64,000 nucleotides of DNA. Origin: Metopolophium dirhodum (Eukaryota; Arthropoda; Insecta; Hemiptera; Aphididae). The stretch lies in the NCBI RefSeq assembly GCF_019925205.1, contig NC_083566.1, forward strand, positions 37,083,558-37,147,557. Reading direction: 5' to 3'. The notes under the pieces are model-generated. The model saw only the letters and a list, made by a program, of their open reading frames with translations. It was not told the DNA's origin and made no database searches. How positions within the stretch are numbered: the stretch's first letter is position 1; each line of letters opens with the position of its first letter. Positions 42,401-56,499 of this stretch are shown here, in pieces. A program made the position numbers and the translations under genes.

Positions 42401-43010
42401 GAGGGTGAACGACCGAGCATTGTTATTGTTGTTTTCTCGGATTAGATGATCGGAACATATTTTCTATTGGTATTGATCATTCGTCCAACCATTTTGCCCT
42501 CAGTCCAAGACAGATATTCAACGCCCACGTTGTATTTGTTTACAATGGGATATACGACTGCGACGTGACCGATCGCCGATAAGTCACCTCGAGACGGGCA
42601 GAACGGGCGAGTGAAAACAACTCGAGCTTTGTCCATTTGGCCGAGTTCTATTTATTGCCGAATCAATTTCTCGAACAGCTCGAGTGCTCTCGACCGTCCC
42701 CGGCAATATAGACGCGTCCTGTATGTATAGTGGTAGTGACCTTTTCATTGCCTATCGTCCACCGACCACGTGGCGCGGGCGACGGGCGAGCTGGCGGTGT
42801 ACGGGACTTTGCCCCCTATCTCCCCTTTTAATGCATTACTTTGGCTTTGCCTCGCCGCGCCGCGCCGTCGCCACCGCCGCCGGTATCGAACTGCTCCGGT
42901 GACTGGCCACCGATATTAGTAAGTTTAATAATGAATTCATGGGTCGCCCGGGTCGATTTCTTCTTCATTAACTTAAACCCTTTTACCTGACTGCCAACTG
43001 AAATGGCAAA
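42400..43010. other. GC-richer island, candidate promoter or first exon of a host gene
   Basis: About 42,460-42,910 is much richer in G+C and CpG than its surroundings, including a CGCCGCGCCGCGCCGTCGCC stretch at about 42,850. A consensus-like donor (TTAGTAAGTTT) lies at 42,914-42,924 on the plus strand. On the minus strand a 64-codon frame (42,442-42,636) starts MDKARVVFTRPFCPS; I do not recognise it. Which strand is transcribed, if any, cannot be decided. Confidence 0.3.
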
Positions 43011-44104
43011 ATGACCCCAAAAGCTTACGAGTTGATTATAATATACTGTGTACACTGGATTCCCGTCTTCTGCCGCACAAACACTATACCTACACTGCTA
43101 CTTTGGCGTTTCCAAACAGTATAGTGCCCGCCATGAAATATATATTATATACAAACGTACGACGTCTGTTGCTGAGGCCCCAATGATGTATCGATACATC
43201 ATCTACTACAGTTCACGAGCAATGTACTCGTCCGAATGTCATATAGAGCACTGGATGGCGGTTTGACGGTAAACACAAATTCAGTTTGAATATAATATTA
43301 TAGTAATCTGACATGCCAGCTACTATATTATGGGACGAACCTAATTAATTCCGAGCGCTGTATTTTGGTAAACAAGTAGCAGTATCTGTATAGAAATCGG
43401 TAACATCGTGACGACAGCTGTTTAGAACAGATTAAAACAGAAAGACACTCACATCGTCTATCGATGTCCATAATTAGTGTTTGAAATATGCAATACCTAG
43501 GTATCTACAGTAAATTATTAATTATCATATTATACGAAACACAAAAAACATATTTTTCGAAGTGGGTATAGCAGTAGGTACATTCCTATCTACTAAGACT
43601 GAGTACTCGTGAATCGCAGATCGCAGCGCATAATATTCAGATCCAGTCAAATGTCAATCGATTACGCTGTAATATGAATATTATTGGCCACTCAGTCGTA
43701 AATGAATCTTAATAATAAATACGTTAATAATTGGCATAGATTGAAATAAAAATAATTCTTTAAAGTTTTTAAACTCCATATGGGTAATGTTTAAGTCAAA
43801 TACAGAATATTATAATAAAGTAGTTTGGTAGGTACCTATTTCAAGTAGAAACGTACAATTTTACATGTCTACACTCATTATTTATATTATTGTTCATAAA
43901 ATAAATACTTTGAAATTTAAATAATATACACAAATTTACGGTGGCTTGTATCTATCAATTTTCTTAAGAAAAAACAATTTTCTTCTAATTACGATACTTG
44001 CTTATTTTTAGTTTGGTCAAAATTATGATTTTCTCCTCAATTGATTTCTAACAATTAATTCTAGCTATTAAATCCATCACGCATTTAATTCAAAATATAT
44101 CAAC

Positions 44105-44620
44105 TTAAAAATGTGAACAATTTAACTGTGAGCGGAATTGATGTGGTTGATGAAGTTGATTGCTAATATTTTTTTCATGTATGCACTCAATTAATGTGGG
44201 CAGCTGGTAGCCTTTGCGAAGTGCAACATTCCGAATAAACCATGGAGCATTAGGTATTGTGCTCAGAACTTTGGATTGGAAGACTTGTATTTTGTGTATG
44301 TGGGTTTTAGCACAATTTCCCCCCACAGAGACTGCATATAATGGTCGTAGGATTTGATTATATAGCATGAGAGAACATCTCCAGCTTAATGAGGTTTGTC
44401 AGTTGATCAATGTGTGTAGTATATTTAGCCTCTGGAAGCCTTGTTGTAGTTCGGGGGTGAAATGTGGATTCCATGTTAGCTTTCTGTCCAAAATTATACC
44501 GAGGTATTTAATGCTATTTGGTATTTGGTATATATGACCAAGGAATTCTATTATCGTAGAGTTTTGTATTACCTGGAGTTTTGGGGAAACAATTGATGAA
44601 GAGGACCACTGTGCTTTAGC
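44105..44620 (-). pseudogene. Decayed, 5'-truncated Jockey-type LINE reverse transcriptase, C-terminal part
   Basis: The minus-strand frame reads IKYLGIILDRKLTWNPHF (thumb region of non-LTR reverse transcriptases), an in-frame TGA at 44401-44399, then LMLYNQILRPLYAVSVGG, HIHKIQVFQSKVL and NAPWFIRN. This is the order found at the end of Jockey/CR1-like ORF2. The motif normally TYG..LWG reads YAVSVGG, a further sign of decay. The fragment begins about 44,620 in the middle of the gene, as usual for 5'-truncated LINE copies. No clear poly(A) tail on the low-coordinate side. Confidence 0.8.
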
Positions 44621-44639
44621 ACACGATCCTTACACATAT

Positions 44640-47600
44640 CCTTACTACGCCGGTTATTAAATGACGAACTGAACTCAAGTTTTGATTTATTTTTTAATTC
44701 TAGATTTATGTGATAAATCATTAATCTATCTTTTTTATGTAGTTGTTATAATTATTCTTATTTTTTATAACTAGGTAAGAATTCCAATTGTTGCTATTTC
44801 ATGTTTTTTTTTTCACTTAATTTGTTCACTGTATTGTATTAATTTATGAAAAAAATTAAATATCCCATTAATATGATATTAGTTATAATCATTGTTGAAA
44901 CATTGCGTATCATTATTTTAAGTTTTTTATTCAAACGTAAAAAACGTATTTTTTTCTACCTAAACCATATTGGCAACGTAATCATATCAATTTCAGTTTT
45001 AGGAAAAACATAATATAATATCGGTGAGTCGTATATGACAGTCACGAAACGTGTATCGAATATATTCAAAAGGGGAAATTATTACAGATATTTTTCACTC
45101 CTTTTCCACTTCTGGAATTGCAAAATTCCTTTGCCCTTTATGTTATGCCATATTACTTGAGAACTATTTTTATTGTGTTTTGCCATAAGAATACGCGTTA
45201 ACGTAGGCACCAAAATAAATATCAGGTAGAAGTCTATTTTTAATAGAAACCAAATTGTATTGGTCATAGGCACCTATATATTACTATGGATGACATTGCG
45301 AATGTTAATCTGTTATACCGAAGTAGATTAGAATATGAATAAACATAAACTAACTAATAAGTTCTAAAAATAATATCCATACTAATTATTGTTTATTTAT
45401 CTACCTTTATCTGTTGAGTTTGTTCATAGTGCAAACTAATTTTTTTTTTTTTAGGTAGGTAGGTAGAAATATTTTTAAAAAGGAATATTTGAATATTGTA
45501 AGACATGTTATAGTGGAAATATCTGAACTATAACTGTGGTGATAGTTTATTGAACAATTATCCTTTTGGCTTTTTTATTGTCTTGCCATATTTCCATCAA
45601 AAATGATATGCTTTCAAACAGGATTACAATCATTAAACGCGTAGTACAAACATATAATATTTTTATCACTTTGATAATAAAAATTATTTTTTACCAAAAG
45701 AATATTTTATGTGTGTAAAGTTAGGCTATTTTTACTTTGTCCAAATTACTCTGGAATAATTGTAGAACTTAATTTATAAATAATTGATATTAAGATTTGG
45801 GGATCGGTAAGCTCTTTGGAGCTGAGTTGTGACTGAAATTAATTTAAAGAAGGGACAAACTTCATACTAGTCTCCATAATTTATCCAAATTACAACAGAC
45901 AGGTTGTTATTTTTAGAACTTGATTTGTAGGTATAATTTTTAGTTTTTTTGTCTGGTGATGAGTTTGGAGAAAGTTTGGAACGTATTGTAAACCCTCATA
46001 CCTCAGTTTACCAGTTTTAACTATATCATAGAATCAATGAACTTTCAAACTTTCAATATCTAAAAATCGACTTACATGTTACAATAATTATGAGAAATGT
46101 ATCTCTACAACTAACAATATTATTCGTCCGTTGAAATTTGGACAAGGTGCGGGCTGGACTAGCTCCATAACATACGTTGTAGCTGATTACCGTCAAAATT
46201 ATTTTATTCCTACAAAATGTGTGTCTTTGGCTTTTTTCTCCTTTTGCACAATTTAAATTTGTCATATTTATTTCTATCCGCATTTGTATTGACATAAAAT
46301 AATATTATGTACTAGCAGACAACCAGCTATCTATGGGTTGGACATTAACTCAGTCAAATATTGAAAATTTCCAGTCACGTGGGTACTTAAACCCCACTAT
46401 GGTATATCTTGTGCAATATATTATTATTGCTTTTGTAAAAAATATAAATTACCACCGTCAATAATCCATGGACTAAGGACCATCTACGACTTCTTACTCG
46501 AGTTAAATTCTGTCAGATCAAAGGTCATTAAATTTACTATACGTTATTTTTGCTAATGGTTGAATAGTCATTTACAGTACAAGTTTAATGTGTGAGCTCA
46601 GACATGAACATTTTTTTTGAAAGTTCAAATGATTATAAGTCACGAAACTCTGTGGTTTTTAACACCCTTCAGACGCATGTCTTGATGTATTGTATCGCAC
46701 TCCAAATAATTCAATGTAAATGAAGTGTACTTAAAACAAAAAAAAAATGATGGAATAACATATATAATTCCATAATAAATCTTCCATAAATTATTGAAAA
46801 GTAATTTTATTCAAAAAAGTAATTATTATTTTTATGAATAGATAGGTATATACGGTATATTATGATGCGTATAATACTGTTGATATATTATTATAATGTG
46901 CATTTAATACCAAATTATATTATGACGTCTCGGCCACTATTAATTATTTTACGATCAGCTGTGTTTAGGCTTATCTAAAAAAAATCGCTTACTTATAAAC
47001 ACAATTGAATATATTTAGTCGTTTTTGTGAATTATCTCAATTTACGAAAATAATTAAAACAGTTGATATTATTAAATAAAATTTTTATTTGTTTCATTGT
47101 TTTTTTGATAATTATAATTTATAAATATATGCCATATTATGATTTAGGCACGTATCAATAGCTAAGAACCAAACATTTTAATTGATGTTAACTAATTTAA
47201 ATTCTCAAACAAAATTATTTAGATATATCAAGTTTAATGATATCTATATAGAATGTTAAATGTAGATCATCCACAAATAGGTGTAATTATGAAAAACAAA
47301 TTTATGTTTTTAACCGACTATCGTAGAATTGTTAATACTGATAGTGTATGAATGGTTACCAAATATATGAATGAATTATGCTTTCTTAGTTTAAAAAGTT
47401 TTTTTTCTCAAATAAACTATAAACTAATAAATAACTCAAATATTGTTTATAGAATTAAAATCTATTATGTGTGACATTTCTTCAAATATTCTCATTTAAA
47501 TTATTAACAATAGAAACTATACAAAATTGTTCAGTTTCATAATGTATTATTATTTAAATCAATATTTTGATTAGTTATGTTTCAGGTGTTTGACCAATTA

Positions 47601-48220
47601 ATATAAAAACACCCAGTGAAAATCGTGAGACCCTGTAGGTAATATAATTACCGTATAGCAAGGGGCAGATAGATTTATAAGGTTCGTAATAAATTATATT
47701 TAAATAATCAGGACTTAATTTCAGCGTTATTTCCTACTAAATACTTACAAAGTGGGTAAATTATGTTTTACAATAGCAGATGTGTTGGGGGCTGTATCAT
47801 GGTCGAACCTAGTCCGATAATATGAACAGTGTACACCGTCTACATGGTGTGTGTTGGCAATTACGATTTATTGTGAAATTGGACATAATAATATTATTGT
47901 ATCGATCAGCAGTTAATCGTATTGTATCCGTACTATGTACAGTATTTACAATGTTTAATGTTTATACTATAATATAAAATGCATATAAATGTAACAGTTT
48001 CTAATTTTTTTTCTGATTACATACCTAGGATTACATCTGGAACTACAATATATTACCTAGTATATTGTTATTATTTGTTAGGTTGGTAGTTATACTATTA
48101 GTATCTATTTGAAATTTCCAATGAATTATTATTATTATTATTAATTATTATTAATTATTATTAATTATAATTATTATTTATTTAAAATTTATCTATAATC
48201 TCTCACTGTTGGTACATTAT
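44640..48220. other. Host intergenic DNA, no gene seen
   Basis: A+T-rich with ATT-type microsatellite around 48,127-48,175. No supported coding, RNA or mobile feature besides that run. Confidence 0.5.
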
Positions 48221-48228
48221 AGTTCACT

Positions 48229-48480
48229 GTCGGAGGGGTAAGGTGCGTACTACTTTGGCACTACTATTTTTTTCTGCGTATTATTGGCCAGCTATACGAT
48301 TACTGACGCATAAAATATAATATATTATGAAAGCCATAAAGAGTATGATAGAATACGTATGAAAGTAGTGTATATTTATTATATAATATTATGGATGTAT
48401 ATAATATCGGAATAGTACCTATGCATACACAATATATTTCCATCTTCTAACTTTCCAATTGTATTAATTTGTTAAAATAT
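48229..48480 (+). repeat. Dispersed repeat, copy 1 (partner at 59690)
   Basis: From GGAGGGGTAAGGTGCG through TTTTTTTCTGCGTATTATTG, GACGCATAAAATATAATATA and TTCTAACTTTCCAATTGTAT the sequence aligns, with gaps, to 59,690-60,000 in the same orientation. Family unknown, no coding capacity seen. Confidence 0.5.
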
Positions 48481-50561
48481 AAAATAATATATTATACTAT
48501 AACCCTTAAATACCATTTGTAAATAAAATAAATTTTTTACTTTGATAAAGGAAATTTGACCTGACTATGGGAAAAATTTAAATATTGGCACTCACATAAA
48601 AAAAAAAACTCAATGGTGGCACTGTTTTACTGTAGGTATTTTTATCACAGTAATACACAACTATACAAACAATTAATAATATCGTATTCTCTATGACTGG
48701 GTACGTTTAAATTATACATTTCCCATATTATAGGGTCCTGAAATTAGAAATATAGATGATAAAAATGTGTACCATTTATGCTTTTGATTCTAACGATTTA
48801 CGGGTTATAATACAAATATGCTTATGCGAGAGATAGCTTATATGCAATATTCCACATTTTAAAGTGCCTACTAAAATATGTCTAGTCATTTCCAAAAAGT
48901 TTACATTATAATAGAAGTACAAACTTTTAAAATGAAAATCTTATTTATGACAGCACATTATAGTTTAGTGTATTTTTTTATGCTTTTGGTTTATTACAAT
49001 CATATTTCGGATAAACGGTTTATGCGAGGTACTGTCATTTAATGATTCCAAAGAAGGTTTGATTAATGTTAAGTAATAGTAACATAATTTATTTGCACAT
49101 ATTAATTTTCTTTCTCTTCTTCGTAAAAAATGTAAATTGATTAAAAACTTTTAGCCAAAATTAAGTTCCATAATACCCAAAAATGCAATATTTATCAATA
49201 CTTTACAAATGCGTAACACGGATAGACACCAAACAACAGATACTACAACATATTTTACTGAATTATAGTTCATTTTCCGTATATAAATAAAATGATTATT
49301 ATAAATCATTATGTATAATTAGAAAATTTACATTATATGGGACGTTTGAGGAACGATATTAATAAATTATAACAAAGGAGTAGTACACATAAAATCATAT
49401 TATTATGACTAAATATATAAACGTATTTGTATGGCTTGAAATATTTTGAGTTGAGTCAAATGAATTCAACAATCCATGCATTTTTGTTTTTCAGACATAA
49501 ACCACCCGGGACTATTTGTCGATACCTATATTATTTTGATTTGCTTAATACTATACCCATATCTACTAATTGAAAATTAATTTTGGAAGTTTACCCAAAC
49601 CTGTTGACATTTAAAAAGTTACCAAATTTATCGTAACCTGCGCAAACAATTTCAAAATATGTCGTGTCTCAAATTGCACTCTCAATCATCCCTAATAAAT
49701 GTATTAAATACATCCCTCAAGTATTATAATGAGATTTCCTTGTTTCTTATACCCCCTTGCGTATACCAATAGGTGATAACTTGAGTTTGCTAATACACAG
49801 CTGGTATATAGTATATTATGAGGTGCATCAAGTTATATTAATATTAGAGATAAGTGATCGCAAATACTCCTACTTTTAGACCAAGCATGTTTCAATGTAC
49901 CTACATTGTTCAATAAATTTGTAAATGCTTTAATTACTGTTTGCATATATTTTATACTTATATGTAAACAGATATCATTGCTGGCTGTACATTTATCAGG
50001 TAAAATATTAAATCACCTATTATATCATAATATTATCGTTAATCAGTCCTAGCAATTAGTTTAATAACCGTCTTTAACTTTTTGAACACTCTGTATAAAT
50101 AGTAAACAGTAAACACAGATAAAGAAAACCTTTGCAACAGTTTAATGTAACGTATGGAAATCAAAGTAATAACAATGGATATAAGATTTCATCACAAATA
50201 AAAAACTAAAAAACGTAAGAAATTGAATTTTGGAATAGTGATTCTTCTATTGCCTCTAGATGTGCAATAAAAAGGGAGTTTAAAAAATTAACATTTTAAA
50301 GATATTTAAGATTCTAATTTGAACTAAATCAAAATCAATAACTTTAACTCAAACAATTGTATTAATAATACTAATATACCTATAGCTACAAAGAAAGCAC
50401 AATTAAAAAACGGAATACCACTTGATTTTTATGGTATATGTATTATCTATAACAATATTAATTAATTGGTAGATGAATTGAAAATTGAATATATACCTAA
50501 TATAATATTTACCAATGAAGTTTAGAAATAAGCAAAAGTAGTGAACTATAATAATTTAATA

Positions 50562-50678
50562 TTAAAAGGCCGTCACAGCCACATGTACACCATTGTAATG
50601 AACAATGTATTGGATATAATGGAAAAAACGCAAGTGTGTAAGACGGAGACAACACATGCGGGTGTGATGTCATCTTAA
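50562..50678. mobile_element. TTAA-flanked MITE, 117 bp (piggyBac-like target)
   Basis: TTAA stands at both edges (50562-50565 and 50675-50678). The inner ends are imperfect inverted repeats (AAGGCCGTCACAGCCACATG against the complement of CATGCGGGTGTGATGTCATC). GTAAGACGGAGACAAC near the right side also occurs in the element at 61266-61702, so both belong to one family. Confidence 0.6.
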
Positions 50679-51261
50679 TGATAATAATATTACTAATATT
50701 AGGTTCCATTTAAAGGTGTTGAATGAACTTTTTTCTTGAATAATGCCTGACTTTTGATTTTTTTAGTGAGAGAATCCTTTTGATTACATTTTGGAGTTCT
50801 CGTTGAAATCAAACGAACAAACATAAAGCATCAATAGCTGAAAAAAAAGAGTTTTTACTTTAAAAATAAACAATACTTCATATATGCAATAATAATAACC
50901 GAACTGAGGCCGACTGTACCGTCGGCAAAGGCCGTGACTTGCATAGGTGTCTTCCTACGGAGGACGGACTACGGAGTACTATGATTATTGATCAATTATT
51001 ATTACTGTATATTACTTTTTATTTTTTATTTTTATGGTCGAATACAAAGTCATATAATTATAAAATATTAGACCGATATGTCAATCACTCTGACGACACT
51101 TTATTATACTCTGTACATTTTGTAATAGGTAATTTTACTCTCAGATTACTAAAAAGTCATAAACAACGATTTTACGTAAATCTATTTGAATGCATCAATG
51201 TTGCGCGCGGGTCTGAGAGAGAAAACAAAATATATTGCGCTTAAAACATTTTGGATCCCTC

Positions 51262-51425
51262 AATGTCGACAGCAGATATTATATGGACTGCGGAATATGT
51301 TTGCAATCATTTAAACATATCGAATATACAATTGCTTTTAATACAAATGTCAAATATATTGCAGGTACACGATGGTATATACAAAACAAGACAAGTGCCA
51401 TACGAGATCCAAGTTTTTCAATTCA
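51262..51425 (+). repeat. Diverged direct duplication, copy 1 (partner 51953-52090)
   Basis: Shared landmarks in order: GTYGACAG.AGATA, a CATATCGAATATACAATT-type stretch, GGTACACG and TACACAAAACAA. The short frames here are probably not genes. GAGATC at 51404 and 51486 (82 bp apart) links this to the tandem array downstream. Confidence 0.5.
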
Positions 51426-51952
51426 ATATAATATTTATTAATAACCACAAGACGTGTTCAACGAGTCTTCTATTATACGTTTTATGAGATCCGTCGATAA
51501 TATTTTAGTAAAAACGACGTCGATGTCATTACTTCAATTATTACCATTACTAAAATTACGCGAACGTAATATTGATAATGATCTCGGTCGTCCAAACACT
51601 GGCCGGCCATACGACTACCACGGCCCGACCAATCACGTCTCAGTAATCCTGCGGGTAATTGTTTCTTACCAAGAAAATATTATTATTTTTAAAATTATTT
51701 AAAATGTGATTTATTAATAGAACCGTCCAATATTATTTTGTATTTTTATCTTATTATAATATTATATTTTTCATACTTATTAAATAATATTGCATCTCAT
51801 ATCGTATATTGTTGCTCGTTTTACGTTGGATCTCATTTCGTATTAAGAGTACATCGTAGTATCGTACCCACATGACGTGTTGTTTCGACATACTAAATTA
51901 CTAACTTATAACGAAGCTAATTTGTACGTTGCTTCAGTGGCTCCGAAGTGTG

Positions 51953-52090
51953 ATGTTGACAGTAGATACTTATTTGTGGAAGGTGTTAGCAATAATTCAA
52001 AAATATCGAATATACAATTATTTAATATAAACATATTGTAGTGGTAGGTACACGCTGTACACAAAACAAATTATACATGAAATCCATGTT
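51953..52090 (+). repeat. Diverged direct duplication, copy 2
   Basis: GTTGACAGTAGATA, AAATATCGAATATACAATTA, GGTAGGTACACGCTGTACAC and AAACAAATTA follow the order of copy 1 with several indels. Confidence 0.5.
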
Positions 52091-52154
52091 TTTGAAAACT
52101 GCTCCAAGTGGTCAACTATGGTCAAGTTACCCACTTTTACGTTACCTATACATA

Positions 52155-52735
52155 CCACATAAATAAGAATGTTACGAGTTCTGCTAACCACGGTAGTATA
52201 AACTTTGTGTATTAATATGTAAGAAGATTGTATTACAATTCGTTAAGAGATCTGTTTAAATATAATAATTATCATATTAAAAGTCTCACCAAAAAAATGG
52301 TATCTAAAGTACTCTGCGAGATCCACATATTATAGCAATTTATTTATTTTTTAAATCACTATACACCAAAATATCAAATATAAATAAGAACGTTACGAGA
52401 TCCGTTGACCACAGTAGCCAGTAGGTATTGTATAAACTTTGCGTATTATATTTTGTATAAAGATTGTGTTTTATTTTAATAATTCGTTAAGAGATCTGTT
52501 TAAATATAGTAATTATCATATTAAAAGTCTCACATACACAGGGTAGCTATAATGTACTCTGTGAGATCGACATTATATTAATTGATTTATTTTTAAAATC
52601 ACTGTACGCCAAAATACCAAAATATAAATAAGAACGTTACGAGATCCGTAGGAGCATAATTGTATAATACAGTTTACGTATTACATTCAATTTTATAAGA
52701 AGGTTGTGTTAGAATTCGTTACGAGATCGATATAT
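52155..52735 (+). repeat. Higher-order tandem repeat: about 2.4 units of 221-244 bp built from about 80-bp subunits
   Basis: AAATAAGAAYGTTACGAG starts units at 52161, 52382 and 52626. Within each unit the hexamer GAGATC recurs; its positions are 52247, 52318, 52397, 52491, 52563, 52641 and 52723, giving spacings of 71, 79, 94, 72, 78 and 82. The pattern suggests a roughly 80-bp monomer amplified as a trimer. No coding frame. Confidence 0.75.
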
Positions 52736-52739
52736 AATA

Positions 52740-54276
52740 TTATTATATAACAAAATTTAACTAGTACGTATTACCCTAGATCCACAGCCGTGGACCCCAG
52801 CAGTACCCTAAGTAGACACCTCCCCCCCATCTAAAAAAATCTTCTATGGTAGATGTCATAGATAAATTAGGTGATCGACGCCACTTTTGATATCCATTTC
52901 TTCTACCATAGGTAGTTTCAAGTATACAGATGCATGTGTTTTCTGAATTAAAAATACATTTTAACATTATATAGGTCAGCCCGACTGCGAGGGTATCGTA
53001 CTACAACTAGCAAAGTGGAAATGAACAGGAAGTGATATGTATTATAATATTAATGTATATTATACGGCCGATTTGAGCATTTAGTGGGTATGATGTCATG
53101 ATGAAAATCTAGACTATTTATTATATTTTATTGTTAGTATATATGTTATCATAAACTATCCAAAATATTGTACATAATATTTATTGTAAAAATTGTAAAA
53201 TAGACTACTCCAACGTGGTTCAAAAAATATTAAACATTTGCATGGCTCCGGTTGAGCGTACTACAAAGCCGATATAAAATATAATATTATATAAATTATG
53301 TTTTAGTTTAAACGATATTGTAATAACATGGTTTTGAATCGATTATATTAGATCCGGATTGATCAATGCGACGTTGCCGATACCTAGATGTCGGAGATGG
53401 TGTAACAATTATAAATATAAATATGATACATGACACCTGTGTATATAATACGAACTTTACCGTATGTACGATTAACTGCTGACCGATTCATTACTATTGA
53501 AACACACACGTAATTGTAAGGCCCATGGACAACACGCACAATGTATTAGTAAGGTAGTACGCTGTGCACCTTAGACCTCAATACACACTACGACTACCGG
53601 ACTTCGTATGACTATACGATACAGTAACATAGGACATAGTTGATATATTTGTGAGTTTTAATATTTGTAAGTGTTTAGTAGACAATAAAACACAATTATA
53701 ACTGAAAAGGAATCCTAGTAATTCAAATATATTTAAGATCCTGATATCTACATGTCTGCCCCTGGCTATGGTATTTATATCCATAGGATCCTACGGTTCT
53801 CCCTGGATATCTTATATTTAACTGGTCGTTCCCCCGACCACGTTACAATGGTGTAAATATCCATGCATAGTGTGTGCAATATTAAATAGTTTTTATGTAC
53901 GTACCGATAGTGGTGCGCCCTACACGGAACACACCGATACTAAATTACACACAATATATTTCTTGTTTTCCGCATTTCACGAGATCCGGGTAATTTCAAT
54001 GAAATATTATCATGTCAAATCATCAGTAGATTTCATTTTAAGCAAAATCGTTGTCAGACCTGGGCATTTCGGAACTCACTTCGAAAAAGGATCTCCCTTC
54101 GCTGCTCGTTTGCCGTATATTGGATGTCATTTCGTGTTAAGCATAAACGTGTGCACACACACACACCATGTACGTGTAGTTTAAATACAAACGCATGCGC
54201 CATGCAACGGTACTAAAATATTTTATAGATTGAACTAGTTTATAATAATACAAAGGATTTGTTGTTTACGGTACAA

Positions 54277-54323
<47 letters not shown>

Positions 54324-55175
54324 CTAGAACCCCTGTTTATAATTATTATATTATTATTATTCTGGAGCAACCCGGTGTAAGATTACGCATAATTAGGCTT
54401 TAATTGCGTATTAATAAAAACGTTATACTCTCGTATGCCACTAAAAAACAATACAGTTTTATCGGTATGTACCTGGTATCAAAGGCAAATAATTGTATAC
54501 GAGTAATAATAATAATATATTATAGTAATAGCTTATATCAAGTATCAGCGTAGCGTGACCAAATACTGTACAACGGAGGACAGTTATATACATAAATATT
54601 AATTACGAGTACCCACTATAATAATATTATACTGTTAGTCTTAAAAAATATTGGCTTATGAATTCCGTCAAATATGAACCCCCGTAAAAGCATGACAATT
54701 AGAACGAATTACAGTGAAGAAACAATGAAAATAATATAATTCTCTGAAAAGGGAAAATCATTAATTTTTTGAAATTACAACCCAGTTAATAAAGTGCACA
54801 ATAAAGATTTTGCTAATGACTATTTAGATTTTTGCATTTATTTTATTAAATTGTCATTTTGACAATTGTATGGATAAATACTATGGACATTAATTCTCTC
54901 TAATCTAATAGATAGTTACTGAACAGCTTTGTTCAATTCGCAATTTATATAGATGTACACGAATTATACTTGTATTGAAATCAATATTAATGAGTTTTTT
55001 TTATTTATTAAATTATAACTTTTTGAATATTTTGACAGACAATCAACAAATCATTTTGAATTTAGAAAATTGAATTATGTTATTAATCGCATGCAATAGT
55101 TAATTAAGTTCGATCAAAATGTAATTCTACTATACATATTTTACATAATATTTGAGAATAGGTGTTAAAGAGTAT
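52740..55175. other. Host DNA, microsatellite, no gene identified
   Basis: Contains a pure (TAT)n run at 54,281-54,320 and a stretch at 53,981-54,140 whose ACGAGATCC and GGATGTCATTTCGTGTTAAG resemble the 51.8-kb region (GGATCTCATTTCGTATTAAG), so the 51-54 kb zone shares a repeat family. Frames here lack recognisable domains. Confidence 0.5.
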
Positions 55176-55179
55176 TTTT

Positions 55180-55738
55180 AGATTCTGAGCAAAGCGATGA
55201 ATGTATTGATTTTACAATGATGTGTGTTCTTTTTTATTTTTTTATTTTTGTGTCTGTCATCACCTTTTAGGACAGTAAAAGTTAAAATTTAACCAGTAGT
55301 TTTTTAACCAGTAAAATTTTGAAAATATTTTGACTCTTTTTGAGCGGTTTACGGACATTGTGAGTTTTCAATTTTTTAGTTTTTTTTTCTATAAATATTA
55401 ATAAAAATTTTTTTGTTGGGTAAAAAAACGTGAACATTTAATATAAGGCTCCTGATATATCGTTCTAATAGCAGTTAAAAAATATTAAACATACATAGGC
55501 ACAATTTTTTTTTATAAGCATTTAAAGTTAAAATTTTGACAACATTTATCAAATTTATAATTTATTAATTATTTTGTAGTTAAAAATGTATAAAATGTTT
55601 AACTTTTATGGCTAAGGATTGAAAATTTAAAACAAGGCTCCACGTAAATAGGTTATATATAAATTACTTTATTCACAATAATATCATCAAATATACTTGG
55701 TAATATCATAGGCTGCCTGACCGTTTTCGCTCAGAATC
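55180..55738 (+). mobile_element. GATTCTGAGC-ended non-autonomous element, about 560 bp
   Basis: The left end GATTCTGAGCAAAG and the right end, whose complement reads GATTCTGAGCGAAA, form short inverted repeats. A fragment of the same end is at 39121-39186. I recall this repeat as abundant in aphid genomes, including the part after 55,738 (ACAATGATATTATATCATTG), so the true right limit may be further out, to about 55,855. Confidence 0.55.
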
Positions 55739-56499
55739 GTTTTTCTTATACAATGATATTATATCATTGAATTCAAATTTAACACCATCCATTACAGTGA
55801 CCCACTTGTAACCTACTGTACAGCAGATCGACATCCACTTATCCACCTTTTTATATTTGAATTGTTTAGGTACAAAAGAAAGTTTGACAATAATTATTAT
55901 TCTTTACTATAAGGCTGTCAGCTTGTCGCCTAAGTTATACGATAGATAATACTGTTGAAAAACGATCAACTACAACGCGTCAACGCCTACAACATATTAT
56001 TATGACGACCAGCAAAGATTATAGTAATTATAACACATTGATGAGAAATTCGCATACTCAATTATTTTATTATCGCACATCGAGAACCGTATTAACGACA
56101 TTTATTTCCATTGAGTGTTATTATTACATATTATTATATTATAAGTTGTTAACAACCATTATTTGTTCAACTTAAATATCATAGTTCAGATCACCACAGT
56201 ACGCCGTTAGCGAGACGTGACTAGAAATCGAAATCTCGCGATATTCCATTCCATATAAGCTCGTTTCCGATAAGCTCATTCGGAAGTTCGCTATTGGTGT
56301 CGGCGCGGCATAATTTGTAATCAACGTTCCGAATTGCGCGAGCTCATCATAGCCTGGCTAAGGTATTATATTATTTTTCATAATTCACGTCATAGTGTGT
56401 CGTGTCATTTTCAGGCCTAAATTATTGAACTATTTTGATAAATTAACGTAAATAATTCTACATTTCATACGCAGACGTTGACGATCTCGGAAAAATACT

